Shown: one piece after another, positions 1 to 12,482 of the stretch | Position numbering within the stretch: position 1 is the stretch's first letter | Layout of the letters: every line of letters begins with the position of its first letter | Source of the DNA: Acanthamoeba castellanii str. Neff | Taxonomy: Eukaryota; Discosea; Longamoebia; Acanthamoebidae | Assembly: GCF_000313135.1 (NCBI RefSeq) | Contig: NW_004457586.1 | Location: 547,838 to 593,995, forward strand | Direction of reading: 5' to 3' | DNA: 46,158 nt | Position numbers and translations under genes: made by a program | The notes under the pieces: model-generated | Seen by the model: only the letters and a program-made list of their open reading frames with translations | The model's database searches: none | What the model was told of the DNA's origin: nothing

Positions 1-236
1 ACGTGGGTGCGTGCCCGCCGCTAGGCGTTGTGACACTCGTGCAAACGAAGCGGCTCACCTTGACTATCGGCTACCTAGGTAAGCAGCGCCACGCAGCACT
101 GCCCATCAAGTCGGGAGAGCGGACCAACTTCATCTTGTGGTGTCGCAACTCGCAGCTCGAGTCGTCCGCTGCCGGCCACCGACGTGCCATCTGTCCCTCG
201 TGGTGCGGATGGCACCGCATGTCTACGCAGTCATGA
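1..236 (+). CDS. C-terminal end of a probable 2-oxoglutarate/Fe(II)-dependent oxygenase (partial)
   Basis: This is the last exon of a gene that enters from the left edge. The open frame from base 3 ends at the TGA at 234-236. The segment RHAALPIKSGERTNFILWCR resembles the end of the double-stranded beta-helix of prolyl-4-hydroxylase-like dioxygenases, where a late His is followed by a G-x-R that binds the 2-oxoglutarate carboxylate and then by a hydrophobic strand ending in W-x-R. It is followed by a short Cys-containing tail (CPSWCGW), and related eukaryotic proteins also carry Cys residues after the strand. The first iron ligands (HxD) would lie outside the window, so activity and substrate cannot be judged. 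The gene converges on COQ9 with only about 65 bases between the two stop codons. The family call rests on this one motif. Confidence 0.5.
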   Translation, partial: VGACPPLGVVTLVQTKRLTLTIGYLGKQRHAALPIKSGERTNFILWCRNSQLESSAAGHRRAICPSWCGWHRMSTQS

Positions 237-301
237 TGAGCATGCAGTGAAACAACGCCGAGAGCGAAGATCAACGTTTCCGCTCCTTGTTGAAGAACTT
301 C

Positions 302-1730
302 CTAAGCTCGCGGAGGAATGGAATCGTCGTGCGGGGAAGGGGTGAAGGGACCTGCCGGACCGGCAGGCGGTGGCGGCGGTGGCGTGCCGTGTGGCGGAGG
401 GGAGTGGTGGAAAGGAGACTCTCCCGTGGGCGCCGCATGCTGCTTTTGCACGACCGCGTTCAGGTACCCGAGAGCCAGCGATGTCAACGTTTCGCACTGC
501 ATGAAGCCAAGCGATCGAACAGGTCCAGCACCACATTAGTCACCCACACATACTAAAAACAGAAAAGTTGGGAGGCATTAGATATACCTCGGCTTTGTAC
601 TTGGAGAGGGTGACGACGTCCTCCAGCCTTCGATTGAGGAAGGCCCAGGTGTCGGCAAAGTTGTCCGACGCGTCGGTGAGCATGAACAGCTCTGTGGAAG
701 TGTACACGCCAGCCAATACGGCGCGCTTGGTGTACCAGTCAAACTGACAATCATAGTGGGCGCCACGCCATACAAACAGAGAGAAGAGGCGATGTGAGCT
801 CAGGTGGACATCAGGCGCTAACTCAACGCACGTACATCGATAGTAGAGTCTCCGGCCACGTAGATAATGTCGTTGATGGTGTTGAACATCAGAGAGAAGG
901 AGGTGCTGGCATTGCTCGGCTGTGCCAAGATTGCTATGGCCTGCGCGAAGTGTTCATTAGGGCACGGATTCGTTGGGGAGCGTGGGTAGGTTGGCACATA
1001 CCTGCGGCCAGGTCGCGATGTGTGGCGCATACTGCCTCAATCGAGCGTGAATGGCCGCTCTTATTTTCTCCTTGAGCGTCATGTGCTCCATGTCTAGTGC
1101 GCTCAGCTCCTCCAGCATTCGAGCGTTGCATTTGGCGATGAAGTGCTCCACCAGCTCGACTGGGCCCTGTAGCATTCAGTGAGCATGTCATGCTAGAATC
1201 TGATCTACAAACAAATGGAGGGAATCGCCGTACGCGGCGGAAGAGGCCGTGCGCCAGGTTCGACAGACCCTGCTCAGCTGCTGCAAGCGAGAGGGCCTCA
1301 ACCGTCCACCCGTACTTGGCTACCTGTGCCAGCGCCGCGTCGAGCACCTGCGTCCTGACCGCATCCGAAAAGCCTCCATCCCTGCGGCCCCGGGCACAAC
1401 AAAATATGTAAAATTATGATTTCTTTTTAAATTAAAATTAAAACCATGAAAAATGAGGGAGGGGAACCTGTCTTCAAAGATCGCGTCCTCTTCCTCGGGC
1501 TGTCGGTACTGCTCCCCGTGTGACTCTGCAGAGGTGAAAAGGCCTCGCCAAAGGCCCGTGGTGCGGGCAAAGAAGGGGCGCCCCGAGCTCCGCAGCACAC
1601 AGCCCCGCCCTCGTATACGCACGGCAGCAGATGCATCAGTGACCGAAAGTGGCTTCGCTGCATTTCTCCAGTATGCCGAGCGAGATGCCCCGCCTTGCCT
1701 CCACATCTGCCCGCTAACCGCACGCCTCAT
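302..1730 (-). CDS. COQ9: Ubiquinone biosynthesis protein COQ9
   Basis: COQ9 is a mitochondrial lipid-binding protein with a TetR-like fold that presents ubiquinone intermediates to the hydroxylase COQ7. Six exons join in frame on the minus strand: about 1730-1469, 1391-1235, 1171-1005, 941-835, 756-587 and 515-302. Exon 1 (about 87 residues) is rich in Arg, Ser and Ala and acid-free at first, so it looks like a mitochondrial presequence. Family blocks follow in order: LDAALAQVAKYGWTVEAL, GPVELVEHFIAKCNARM, LRQYAPHIATWPQ, and finally AGDSTID joined to FDWYTKRAVLAGVYTSTELF and SDNFADTWAFLNRRL. The human protein has the matching blocks ending in AGDQSTDFNWYTRRAML and FEDTWRFLENR. After the core comes a Pro-rich tail of about 50 residues (HHSPPPHGTPPPPPP) absent from animal COQ9. 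It is divergent with the Furry gene and shares a 423-base spacer with it. Confidence 0.9.
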
Positions 1731-2153
1731 CTCGACAAAAAAATAAACAAATAAACAAAATATAAAAAAAATGCTTTTCTCAATTTGCTCGCGGAGACAC
1801 TTGTGCTTATCCAGGTTCTGCTTGCCTTAGACTGGCATTGACTGCCTCGTCGAAGGTGCCAGGCATTTGGCTTCACTTGCAGCAGTTCGTGGTCGTATGG
1901 CAATGTTGCTCTTTGGCAGAAATAGTTCCCCTTACGGACTCACCCATGTCAGACATGCCTGCGCCATGTGATGACATGAAACAACAACGCTCAAAGTGCT
2001 AGGAAACCTTATTCGTCCACATTCCTCTTTTTGGTTCTTTGAACTAAACTCTGAAGACAAGACGAGAAGAAACAAAACACCACCCAGGGTCATTGTACAA
2101 CAAAGGCTTGGAGGAGATTGACTGGGGGAGAGTTTCAATAACTCGCAACAAAG
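1731..2153. promoter_or_regulatory. Divergent intergenic spacer between COQ9 and the Furry gene
   Basis: These 423 bases hold no convincing gene and must contain both start regions. An AT-rich stretch with AAATAAACAAATAAAC at about 1740-1760 lies directly upstream of the COQ9 start. No clear TATA box or other known element could be assigned on either side. Confidence 0.4.
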
Positions 2154-5100
2154 ATGGACGGTACCCTCAAGGACCCGGAGGTGATCAAGCCTCCCCAGCT
2201 CGTGGCCGCCGAGTTCTCACGGGTAGCCGACAAGACCTACAAAATCACAGTACGCGCCACACTAAGCCAGTTCAGAGTTGGAAATTCGTCGATTGATCTG
2301 GATGGGGGTCTATACCTACAGAAGGAAAGCAAGGATCTACCGTACATGATCCAGTGCGAGGACGTGAACATCCTCGAGAACGCCAACTGGAAGGCCTTGT
2401 TTCAAGCGTTCAACGTTCTGTCGGCCGAGAGAGTCTTCCTGCTCACCATCACCGACGCTATACTCGATTGGCGACGTCAGGAGAAACAGACCAAGGACGA
2501 CACCGACCTGGAGCAAGCGGTGAGTAGAGTGATTTGGCTCTTCCCCCCCAATCCTATTTCACCTCTGAGCCAGATCGATTGACCTATGATCGATTTTTCA
2601 GTTGGCGAGAGACTACATCTTCTTTCAGTCGGTGAGCGAGCTGTGCTTGGAGAAGTTCAATGCCGAGGACGTGCAAGTGGCGGCCCTGTTCGCTATCTGC
2701 TGGGAGCACTATGAGCTCAAGGTGCCTGACGCGAACGACGCCAAGCTCGCCACCTACGTCTTGGCCGAGAACAAGAAGCACGTCACTGAGTTGTGCAACA
2801 ACGTGCTCGCTCGCATCTACCCCTTCAGGTACCTGCAACAGGCATGCACACTTCGCTGTGAGCATGAGGTCTCACCTGTTCGCTCTTGTGCTTGTTCAGG
2901 TTCCTCGCCCGGCCTGACGAGCTGGACAAGCTGTTCCACCTGCAGATAGTGAAGAACAAGAAGAAGCTCGACAAGAAGAAGGAGGATGCGTTGATGTACT
3001 TCCTCATTCCACTGATCCACAACGACAGCGGCCTCAGCGATAAGAAGGGCTGGTCCGAGTTCCGTGAGAGCCTCGAGACTACCTTTGCACCTGTCGTTGG
3101 CTCCTGGAAGGACAAGAAGGGCGAGAAAAGGTAAGCCACAGCAAGATTGAATGGAGCAAAATCTAACACACATCCTTCTGCCGGCAGCTTGATCAAGTAC
3201 GTAATCAAGACGATACTTCGATGCATGCAGCACACGCAAGAACTGCAAGGCCGTTGGAACGGCTGGCTCATCGATGCGAAGAAGCGCGTGGACCCTCTGG
3301 AAGCGCTGTGGCTGCTGACCAAGGCCCACATCAACGTCTTCACCACCACGGCCAGCGAATTCGGCAAGGAGAAGGTGGCCAAGAAGCTGGGGGAGCTCAA
3401 ACCCGCCACAAACAAGCAACAGGCCTGCCTCCTCTACATCATCACCGAAATCGCGATCCGCGCCAAGGAACAGACCCTTTCCGTCAAGTGGGCTCTTGAT
3501 CTCATCTACCTCTACATCGACAGTAAAGTGCCAAAGTGCGGCCTCCCCCTTTGTTAGTCGTTTATTATTTATTTGATTATGGTTTGGATTTATACTTCAT
3601 TTTCTAATGTCTCCCGGGCAGATCAATCGAGACGGGCATACTTGCTGGCCGAGCTCTGGTTACGAGCAAGCACATCAGCCTATTGCCACAGGACCTCAAC
3701 GCCATCCGCAAGAAGCTGCTCCATCTCCTCAACAACTCGAAGGAAGTGATTGGTACAGTGCCGCTCCCCAACGTTGCCGCTGCCCCCAAACTTTTTGTGC
3801 TCACCGTCCTCTCCCCTTGTACAGGCAACCCTCCCCTCCTGTCGGCATGCATACTGCTGGTGCCTGATGTACTGCTGCCGAACGACGACGAGATGGCGAG
3901 GAGCTTTACCCTTGTGTTATCCGATCATTTTGTCAATTCTGCTGATCAGGGTACACCCTAACCCAACGATGGCGGTGTGCGGCTCCTTGCTTACTGATTA
4001 CCCCCTCCCCGATCAGGCGTCTCGTTCCGTGCCGGAAGGATGCTGTGTAAGATCCTGGCGGCGCACCCGAGCTTGCGACCGATGATTGTAGCGCAGGTGG
4101 CCGAGTTTACCGCCACCATGTGGCTCCAGCACGAAATGGACATCCACGACTCTAAGCTGGGCGGATCGTTGGACAAGGTGAGTGCCCATCGCCTTTGCAT
4201 CAGCGGCAGCGAAACTCTGACTTTTAGCTCTCTCGCACTCCAGATGTGCCTCCTGCTCAAGAAGTGGGACGAAACCGAGCTCGACGGGCGAGACATCAAG
4301 GGTCCTGAGATGTGGATCAGCTTCGTTGAATCTCTGGCCTTGATCTTTGCCCTGTGCTCTCCTTCATCGTCGATCAGGTAACCTGCTCTGAGCTCGCAAC
4401 GTTGCGCGAGTTGGATCTAACCCTTTCCGTCACACCGCAGGTCACGAGCACTGACCATCCTCGAACTGGCCCATCGACTGTCGCCACGATTCTACGGACG
4501 AACGGGCAAGGACAAAGAGAGGAGGAAGAGGGTCATTGAAGTGTTCTTCCAGGAGTATCACCGGCGCGAGGCCCTTGGCCCGACCACGGACTACGCTCCA
4601 CCGACGACGAGCATGCTCGAGTCCTGGCTGAACGGCCTATGCAAGGAGGTCGAGACGTCCAAATACGAAAACTGGGCTGAAATCATCACCATCGTGCTCA
4701 AGAACTGCCAGCACCCGCTCTTCGTCTCTTGGAACTTGGTGCGTGTAGGCGAGTGCCTTTTTCCTCGTCCGAGGGCTCATACATCCTCACCTCATAACAG
4801 GTGGCGCTCAAGATCGAGAAGTGTCTGGCCAGCAAGACCGGCGCCGAGCACTCCATCAAGGAGAACATGTGGTGGAAGAGCCTCATCGTATTCTCTTGCG
4901 TCAGCGCAGGTATGTAGTCCTTGCGTTATGGATGCAATGTGCATGACACTCACTATCTCCCCACAGACGCCGAGGCCACGCAGACCAAGAACAACTTCCT
5001 CAACACCGTGGCCGAAAACAAGGTGTCCTTGACGACTCTGTTCGACCTCATACTGAAGGCCAAGGGCAATCAGTTCCCTCGTGACGTCGCCATTGCCGTA

Positions 5101-8100
5101 CGCTCCCTCGATGACTTCTTCATACGCACTTATGCACCACCTGACACCCCTGGGACATTCAACAGGGACTCGGACGGCTGGCCCTCCACCCGCAAACGTA
5201 CAAGACGCTGCATCAGTGCATCTCCGAAAGCAAGAAGCTGTGGAAAACGTCGATGATCGGGGCCATCTGCGCTTTTATTGCGGAGGAGCAGCTCAAAAAG
5301 ATGACCGACATGAACACCTTCCGCGTGGCCATCAACATCTTGAAGGAATTCCTCGAGGCCACGGTACGTTCTCCCGCTCGCATTTGGCTACGCATGAGAA
5401 GACGCCAGACACTGACGCTTGCCTTACTGTCGTACAGCTCCCCGCGTTCCAAGTGGAAGAGGAGATCGACGGACAGGAACTCCTTTCAGGCATTACAAGC
5501 ACTCAACGCTACTATTTCTGCAAAGTCGTTCATCACGCCTCCTGGCAGGCACATCTCCGTGAGGAGATCGCCTTTGAGCCGGTACGCTCTCATCTTGGGC
5601 TGCTTCTTGCGGGGGACGACCAACTACAAAGCTGATTCGGCGATCCGTCGCAGGTCGTGTGTGAGAGGCTGCTGCGATGCCTGATCAAGTGGTGCACCGA
5701 CGAACAGTCCAAGTTCAAGCTGGACCTGAAGAAGGAGGAGAAGGAGTGGAGCAGGCCAGGCACCCTGACGAGCTACATCAATGGCGAGATCGCCACTCTT
5801 CACACGTCCGCATCGCAAGCCGCAGCCTACCTGCTGTGCCAAAAATTCGAGGACAAGATGCACATGAACCCGAAGGGAGGCATCAGTGGCTCGTCCATCA
5901 TCCAGCACCTCGACGGAGACATCAAGCACTACAACCCTGATGTGAGTCTGACCCACCTCGACCTTGTACCGGTCCGATTCTGACCTCCCCCCCTTTTTTT
6001 CTGTTGTGTGCGCCAGATATTTGCTGCGGCGTGTTTGGGAATGAAGCACTTTATCGTGCTCAACTGCGGCGGCATCTTCAATGACAAGGCGTCCGACGGC
6101 GGTAAAGTGTTCACCGAACTCGTAAATAAGGTACACGGCTTGCCTGGTTGGCTTCGGTCTCACTCCTGCTGAATCCGTTGCCTTCTTGCTCGGCGTGGTG
6201 GTGCCCGCTGCAGTGTTACGATTCCCATCTTCAAGTTGCGGAAGGCTACTTCGACGCTCTGGTCCATTCGTGCCAGGCGACGGAACCGGCGCACTACCCC
6301 AGGCAAGAGCCCACAGTCGTCCAGACGCTGCTCTACCTGGCCTTCTACAAGGTTTCTCTTTTCTCTTTCAAAGTACTGGCTCCGTCTTGGTGCTCACCAC
6401 AGAAAAATCATGATGTTGGGACACAGCTGGCGGATGGCAAGGTCGAGGCGAGGAGAAAGGCCGTCGAGCTGATCAAATGGCTCAGCGACGCCGTGGACAA
6501 GGCCCTGCGGCTGAATCTGCAGACCCAGCAAGTGCAGCCTTACTACAATATGGCTGTCGCCAGCAGCCTCCAGCGAGACGTGGGCTACGCTTCGTGGCAG
6601 GTACGAACTAGCCACCACCCTCACCTTCGATCCTACTGTGATTCATCTTCGCTTCGTTAACCCTTGTCTCCAGTCCGAGATCGCGAGCATCCTGTGTACG
6701 CAGGAGGAGGCTGGGCAGGTGGCGGGCACCATGATCAAGGAGCTGATCGAACGCGTGAAGCAAAACTCGGTGTCGCGAAGGCAGATCTTCAAGCACGTAG
6801 AGTGGATCCTGCCCTGGATCAACACCCTGGTTTCGGTGAGCGGCGGCCTGCTCGAGCAAATGTTCAGCCTCATCAAGGAGCACCACAACAACCAGCCGAT
6901 CGAGATCCAGAAGATCTGGTGCACGCTTGCCAGAAAGGTATATGCACCTACCAGTCTCAGTAGAATCGAATCTAATCTTCACGCCGCCACTCAGCCGTCG
7001 AACGTCAAGACCATCCTCGAGTACTTCCTCGACGAAGCCAGATGGGCGGACATGCAAAGGGTGCGGTTCCCCCGAAGATGGAAGAGTAAGTTCATTTGCT
7101 GATCTGAGTGATTGGCATGCGCAGAACGGTTACGACCTCACGCTGGCCAAGTGGTTGATGGTGTCGATGGTGCAAAAGAACAACATCCGAGCCCTCTACA
7201 CCACCGATGACATCCAGGACGCGCAGAAGCTCAACAAGCTGATCATCGACTCCCTCGTCGCCGTACGTCGTCGCCTTGCTCGCTCGTGATCTCCATTCTT
7301 CCGCCCCACCGGTGATCTTGACTTCGTGTACCTCACAACACATACCCGTGCAGGAGATTGAAGAGATCCCAGGAAACCCCGACGTGGAGCGGCACCAGCG
7401 TGCCCTCTCCTTCCTGACCGAGATCATCGTCGAGGTGCCCGTACAGGAGTACGCGGCCCATCTGCCGACGATCACCCACGTATTGTTCTTGGGTACGTCG
7501 CACGCACGCACGCATGCGCGCATACCCACAGCGCACGTTCTCACATGAGCGGAAAATAGGTCTCGTACGGGAGGAAGCGGTAGCCAGCACCAGGAAGGAC
7601 ATGCGAATGCGGTACTGCGAGCTGTGCAGCAACCTGCTCAACGTCTTCGGCTTCCAGCAGTGGCGGAAGTCCGCCCAATCCTGGGAGGACGCCGACTTCT
7701 TGCACGCCAACAAGATCGAAGGACTCTTCAGGTTCGGCTCTCTTCTTCCGCACCACACGTGGAACAAGACACGACCGCGATTTTGACACAACGAGTTGTG
7801 CTCCCATTCAGGCTGGCCGACGGCAAGGAGGACGCTCTGTCGGACAAGATGCTGGCCAGCGTGGACAACATGTGCTTGAGGGTGTGCGACTTCCTGTTCC
7901 AGGAGAGGACATTCTCGGGCGCGCGCCGTGAATGGAGTTTGAAAGGTTCGTACACACACACACACACGACACACACACGACACACACACGACACACGAGA
8001 ATGTGTGATGACAGTTGGTGTTTCTTTCTCGGTACGCGTGACATCACCCAGCTTTGGAGTTTGCGGAGAAGTCTTCAACGATGCGGATGAAGAAGCTGTC

Positions 8101-10296
8101 GTACCATATCTACCGCTTCCTTCTGTCGGAGATCTCGTTCCTCGATCACGTGGCAGAGGACGTGACCAAGCTCTCTCGCCACTTTGTGGGAGCCCTCAAG
8201 CTCTGGGAGGTCGACAAGGAGGGCGCCAAGCACATCACCCTCGAGCTCACGCAAACGATCCACGTACGTGCGCTCTGGCTCGGATTCTGACCGTCTGCCG
8301 ATCCTTCTCGTGGCTGATGTATCGCTTCCCTCTCACTCGATCCAGCGCATGTTCCTGCTGGTGGAGCGCGAGGGGCAGCTTCCCAAGTTCCCCGAGCTGT
8401 TCTGGCTGCCCGTGGCCATGGCCGACAAATGCGTTCACAAGGGATTCGTTCCCATCCGTACGCCTGCCCCTCCTCTCCAGAACGCACAACACACAGCACA
8501 CAGCACACAACACGCGCACACCGTGTACCAAACCGGTGCAACTGATTGACTGGTCAATTCGTTTTGCTGCAGAGTTGGTCAACTTCTTCTCTTCGATGGT
8601 GTCCAAGCTCCAGAACTCCAAGCAGCTTGAGCCCTTCTGCACTGAGATCAGCATCAGGTGACCACCCTTCGCTCCTTTCCCCCGGCCATCTGGTCCAACA
8701 GCTCGCTTACCCCTCTTTGTGTCCCCATACCTACGCACAGGAATCCGGACAAGCGGTTCGTGGGTTTCCACCCGCTGCTGACCATGTGCCTCGTGAAGGC
8801 CGACGTAAATACCAAGGACGAGCTCATGAGGGTATGTCGTCTACTAGCCCGCCCCCACCAGCACTAAGTTGAACTCAGTGGTGACTAACGTGCCACTCTT
8901 GAATGCGTCTGCAACAGTTGATCTTTGATTTCGTCAACATGCCCGAATGGGATGCCATCTTCCAGTGCAAGAGCCTGCAGCTGTTTGTTCGTAACGCGGT
9001 ACGGACTCCATCAGGCGCCCGCGTCGCCTCTCTATTCGAGACTAAACCTGGTTCTCGCCTCGCAGATGGGAATGCTGCCCTTCTACGTGGACTACATTCA
9101 CAGGAATCCAGACTTCATTTCTGAGAGATTCCCCACCATCATTAAGCAATGGTAAGTGGCCTACATCACACGATCTGGTCTGCACGCTGCAGCGTTGTCT
9201 CACGTGTCGCCAAAATGTGTGTGAAGGCTGGACTCGGAGCCGACGCCAACCGCCGATGTGAGGGAGTGTCTGTTGGGCATCGACGACATCTTCGGCAGCA
9301 AATGGAGTTCGGCCGCCCACCTCCAGGCCCACCTCCAGCAGAACCCGCTCGACCTGACCGACGACAAGGAGTTCAAGATCACCTTCTACGTCTGGCTCCT
9401 CGGTGGTACTGGCCCCAGCTTCGCCATTCGTGCTCTCCCACGGAAGATTGCACGAGCTGACACACTCGCGCACGCCCTGCAACATACGTCACTCACACGT
9501 TCCAGAGAAGGCCAACATTCTCATCCCGCTGCTGCTGAGGAAGCTCGACTTCCCGGCGATGGCCATATTCTACCGCCAGCACGCGTCGTCGCAGCTCGAC
9601 GAAACCAAAATCAACCTCTTCTGCTTCAACGTATGTCCGGCTTCAGCGCTCCTTCGTTCACGCGACTCGTCTAACCCTTTCGCGTTTTGTTTTCACCCCT
9701 CCTTCATACATAATAGGATCTCAAGTCCAACATGTGGGGCGGTTCCTTCGCCTCGCGCATTGTTGTCAGCCCTCCTAGCTCGGTGAGTGCCACGCCGTGT
9801 GTCGTGTCGTGTAGCTGGTCGTGTCGTGGTCGTGTCGTGTCGTGTCGTGTCGTTGGTCGTGTCGTGTTGCGTGTCGTGTGTCATGTGCTACTTTCATGCG
9901 AAGACCCATCCTCACGCTCATTCTTCCATGACAGTCGGGAACCGCGTCGGCACCAGCCTCTGCGCAGGTGGCGCCCAGCTCGGTCGACAAGGCCAAGGAA
10001 ACAGCGAAGAAGTACCGCCCTGCGTGAGCTCCCTTGCTTGCTTGCTTTCACTTGCTAACCCCCACCGTTCTCGCATGCAGATTGCCGATGGGCCGCTCCG
10101 ATGACACCCTGGAATCGTCGGCCCGGTCTGGTTCCTTCGACCACGAACGGCCGCCCAGGCTTAGCATCGACGAGAAGCGAAGGCTCCCCGTCGCGGTACG
10201 GCTTCACCCTCCTCTCTCTCTCTCTCTCTCTCCCACGTTTCTCCCACGTTTGGCCTAATTCTCCTAACATTTACGTTTTGTCGTCGTTGTTGTCGT

Positions 10297-10329
<33 letters not shown>

Positions 10330-12286
10330 GTCGTCGTCGTTGTTGTTAAATAGGACGACGACGACGAGAGGAGCCAGTCGGCGCGTCCGCGAGACAAGGA
10401 CCACGACCGCGACAGAGAGCGGGACAAGCGCGCGGTGCCGTCGTCGGCCCGCTCGCGCGACAAGGACCGCGGCGGCAGGGACAGGGACCGCGACCGCGAC
10501 AGGGACAGGGACAGGGACAGGGATCGCGACCGGGACCGCGACCGCTCGGGCCGCAGCCGCAGGGACGACGACCCCGACAAGAAGGCGCGCAGCAGCCGCA
10601 GCAAGGAGTCGTCGTCGCGCACCAAAGAGCGGAGCAGCAAGCGCAGCGGCCGCGACAAGGACGACGACCGCGACCGCGACCGCGACCGTGATGGGAGCAG
10701 CAGCAGCCGCAGCCGGCGGGGCGAAAGGGGCGGCGAGCGCCGCGAGAAGTCGTCGGCTCGCAGCGGCTCCAGGAGGAAGGACGACGACGACCAGTCGTCG
10801 ACGCGCGTGGACAGCGCCGACATCGACGCGGTGGTGTCGGCGGTGGTCGACCAACTGTCGCCGGAGCGGGTCGTCGCCGACCCGGACGAGCGCGACCACA
10901 GCCCGGTGCGCGCTGCGAGGCCCGTGGGCTCGCCCTCGCCCTCGACCACCTACCGCAACGCGCTCACCCTCACCCGCGAGGCGCCCGTGCCCCAGAAGGT
11001 CGAGAGCCTGGACTCGCCTCGCGCTGAGTCCGAAGAGGACGAGCCGTACGGCAAGGTACTGTGTTAGTGCAGCACCCACTCCCCACTCAGTTTGTGCGGA
11101 CCTTCCCTAAACATTTGAGCGGTGCGTGCGGTGCGTGCGACTCTGTAGGATGATCAGGAGCGAGTGGAGGATGGTTCGAATTCCGAGGAGGAGGACCTGC
11201 AGCTCGACCTGGAGCTCGAACTCGAGATGGAGGAGCCGCAGCTCGAGATGGAGGAGGCTCGGGCGGAGAGCGATGATGAGGGCCGGTACAATGAAGACGA
11301 CGACCACCACCGCCCGCAGCAAGGTGAGTGCAGCCGCTCCAACGAGATCTACGCGGTCGAAGACGACGACGATGATGACGACCGCCTGATGGCGACGACC
11401 ACGCCGTCGTCGGGCCAGTACGGGTTCGCCGAGTTTGACGACGTGCTCCTGTCGAAGAGCTCGCTGCTGCAGAGCCTGCAGAGCCACAGCCAGCCGGCCG
11501 ACGGCTCGGTGTCGTCGCTGGCCCGGGCCGTGGAGTACCTCGACAGCCGGTCGGACAGCGACCGCGACGACCGGTCGGAGCGGAGCTATTCGTCGGATGA
11601 CGAGGACCTGTACAATCCGATGCCAAGAGACGACCGCGACGATGATGAAGACGACGAGACCGTCGATGCCAAGCAACTCATCCGCGAATTCTGGCAACAG
11701 GTGTGAGGCGCCGCCGCCCCCTTCAAAACTTCATGTGGTCGGCATGAAAACACACGCTGACAAAGGCAACACAACGACACACGCGACACAACACAAAACG
11801 ACGCAACGACACGCGCAGGGAGTGAATGAGCTGGAGCGGATCCTGAAGAGCGGTTACATGATCTACACCGAAGACCTCTACCTGCCTCCCGTGGACGAGA
11901 ATACTCCCGAGGAGATCATCCACTGCGAGCCGCACGCCAACAGAGAGGTACGCCCGGGTGTTGAGGCCCAGTGAGTGGGCATTGTGGGGGGGGGGGCAAT
12001 GGCATACAACGAGCTGACCCCATTGTATTACAATGCAGGCCAAGCAGTACGCCTTGTCCAAGGCCATGGACTACTTCGAGCTCCTGAAGGCCGCGCTCGA
12101 TGACCCCAACGTACGCACGCCTTTCCTATGGCCGCGGATACGCCACGCGCGCGTTTCGTTTGTTCTTACACTGTGTCGTCGTGTGTTCGTCTGTGATCAC
12201 AGAACGAGTGGGAGGATAGACAGGAGGTGGAGGAGATCCACCACAGCATCAATGAGCTTCTGCGCAGCAGCTACTTCAACGTGTAG
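2154..12286 (+). CDS. FRY: Furry/Tao3/Mor2-family giant scaffold protein
   Basis: Furry proteins are HEAT/ARM-like scaffolds that act with NDR/LATS kinases and Mob in cell polarity and morphogenesis. About forty exons can be chained from the ATG at 2154 (MDGTLKDPEVIK) to the TAG at 12284, giving a protein of very roughly 2,700 residues, a usual size for the family. Blocks that align with animal Furry include LPWINTL, then NQPIEIQKIWCTLARKPSN and ILEYFL (6780-7045), and the HLPTITHVLFLGL block (7460-7565). The N-terminal helices (ILDWRRQEK, LARDYIFFQ) fit the N-terminal domain more loosely. From about 10080 the chain becomes low complexity: a run of alternating Arg-Asp (10465-10545), SR/KR-rich sequence, then Asp/Glu-rich sequence (11160-11690). 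The last three exons return to ordinary helical sequence (ELERILKSGYMIYTEDLYLP). Most introns are 60-100 bases. The tail could belong to a second gene, but frames and splice phases join without a stop. Confidence 0.8.
10465..10545 (+). repeat. Coding Arg-Asp dipeptide repeat
   Basis: A purine-rich six-base repeat (variants of agggac and cgcgac) encodes about 13 consecutive Arg-Asp pairs in the Furry-gene tail. A second, shorter run lies at about 10669-10690. The surrounding exon is also rich in SR, KR and RS, so the whole block is a mixed-charge domain. The frame is open on both sides. The long open frames seen on the opposite strand here are a by-product of the repeat. Confidence 0.85.
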
Positions 12287-12482
12287 ATGTGTAGCCCACA
12301 GACCAACTGGCTGCCTCGTGCAAAAGCTGTCATTTTTACCAGCAGGACCTTAAGGCGTGAGCTGGTTCGCCTTCGCAGTTCACCTCCTTCGGTTGATTTT
12401 ACCACTCCACCCACCGCACCGGCGAAACGTGTTGTTCAGCGCAGGCCTGTGTTTATTTTGTGTGTGTAGCTGAGAGGGCGGC
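12287..12482. other. Convergent 3' spacer
   Basis: These 196 bases separate the stop of the Furry gene from the stop of the chromatin protein on the other strand. No gene or canonical AATAAA polyadenylation signal was seen, so the two 3' untranslated regions probably fill or overlap it. Confidence 0.4.

Noticed and set aside
7624..8661. Plus-strand open frame of 345 residues within the Furry gene
   Set aside because: It reads through several introns, including a CACACGA repeat, in a frame different from the conserved exons.
10161..11079. Two long minus-strand open frames (262 and 271 residues) and a long alternative plus-strand frame opposite the Furry tail
   Set aside because: They are made of Ser/Arg, Ala/Val and Ala/Thr repeats created by the Arg-Asp-coding repeat read in other frames. 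The plus-strand Arg-Asp frame joins neighbouring exons in phase.
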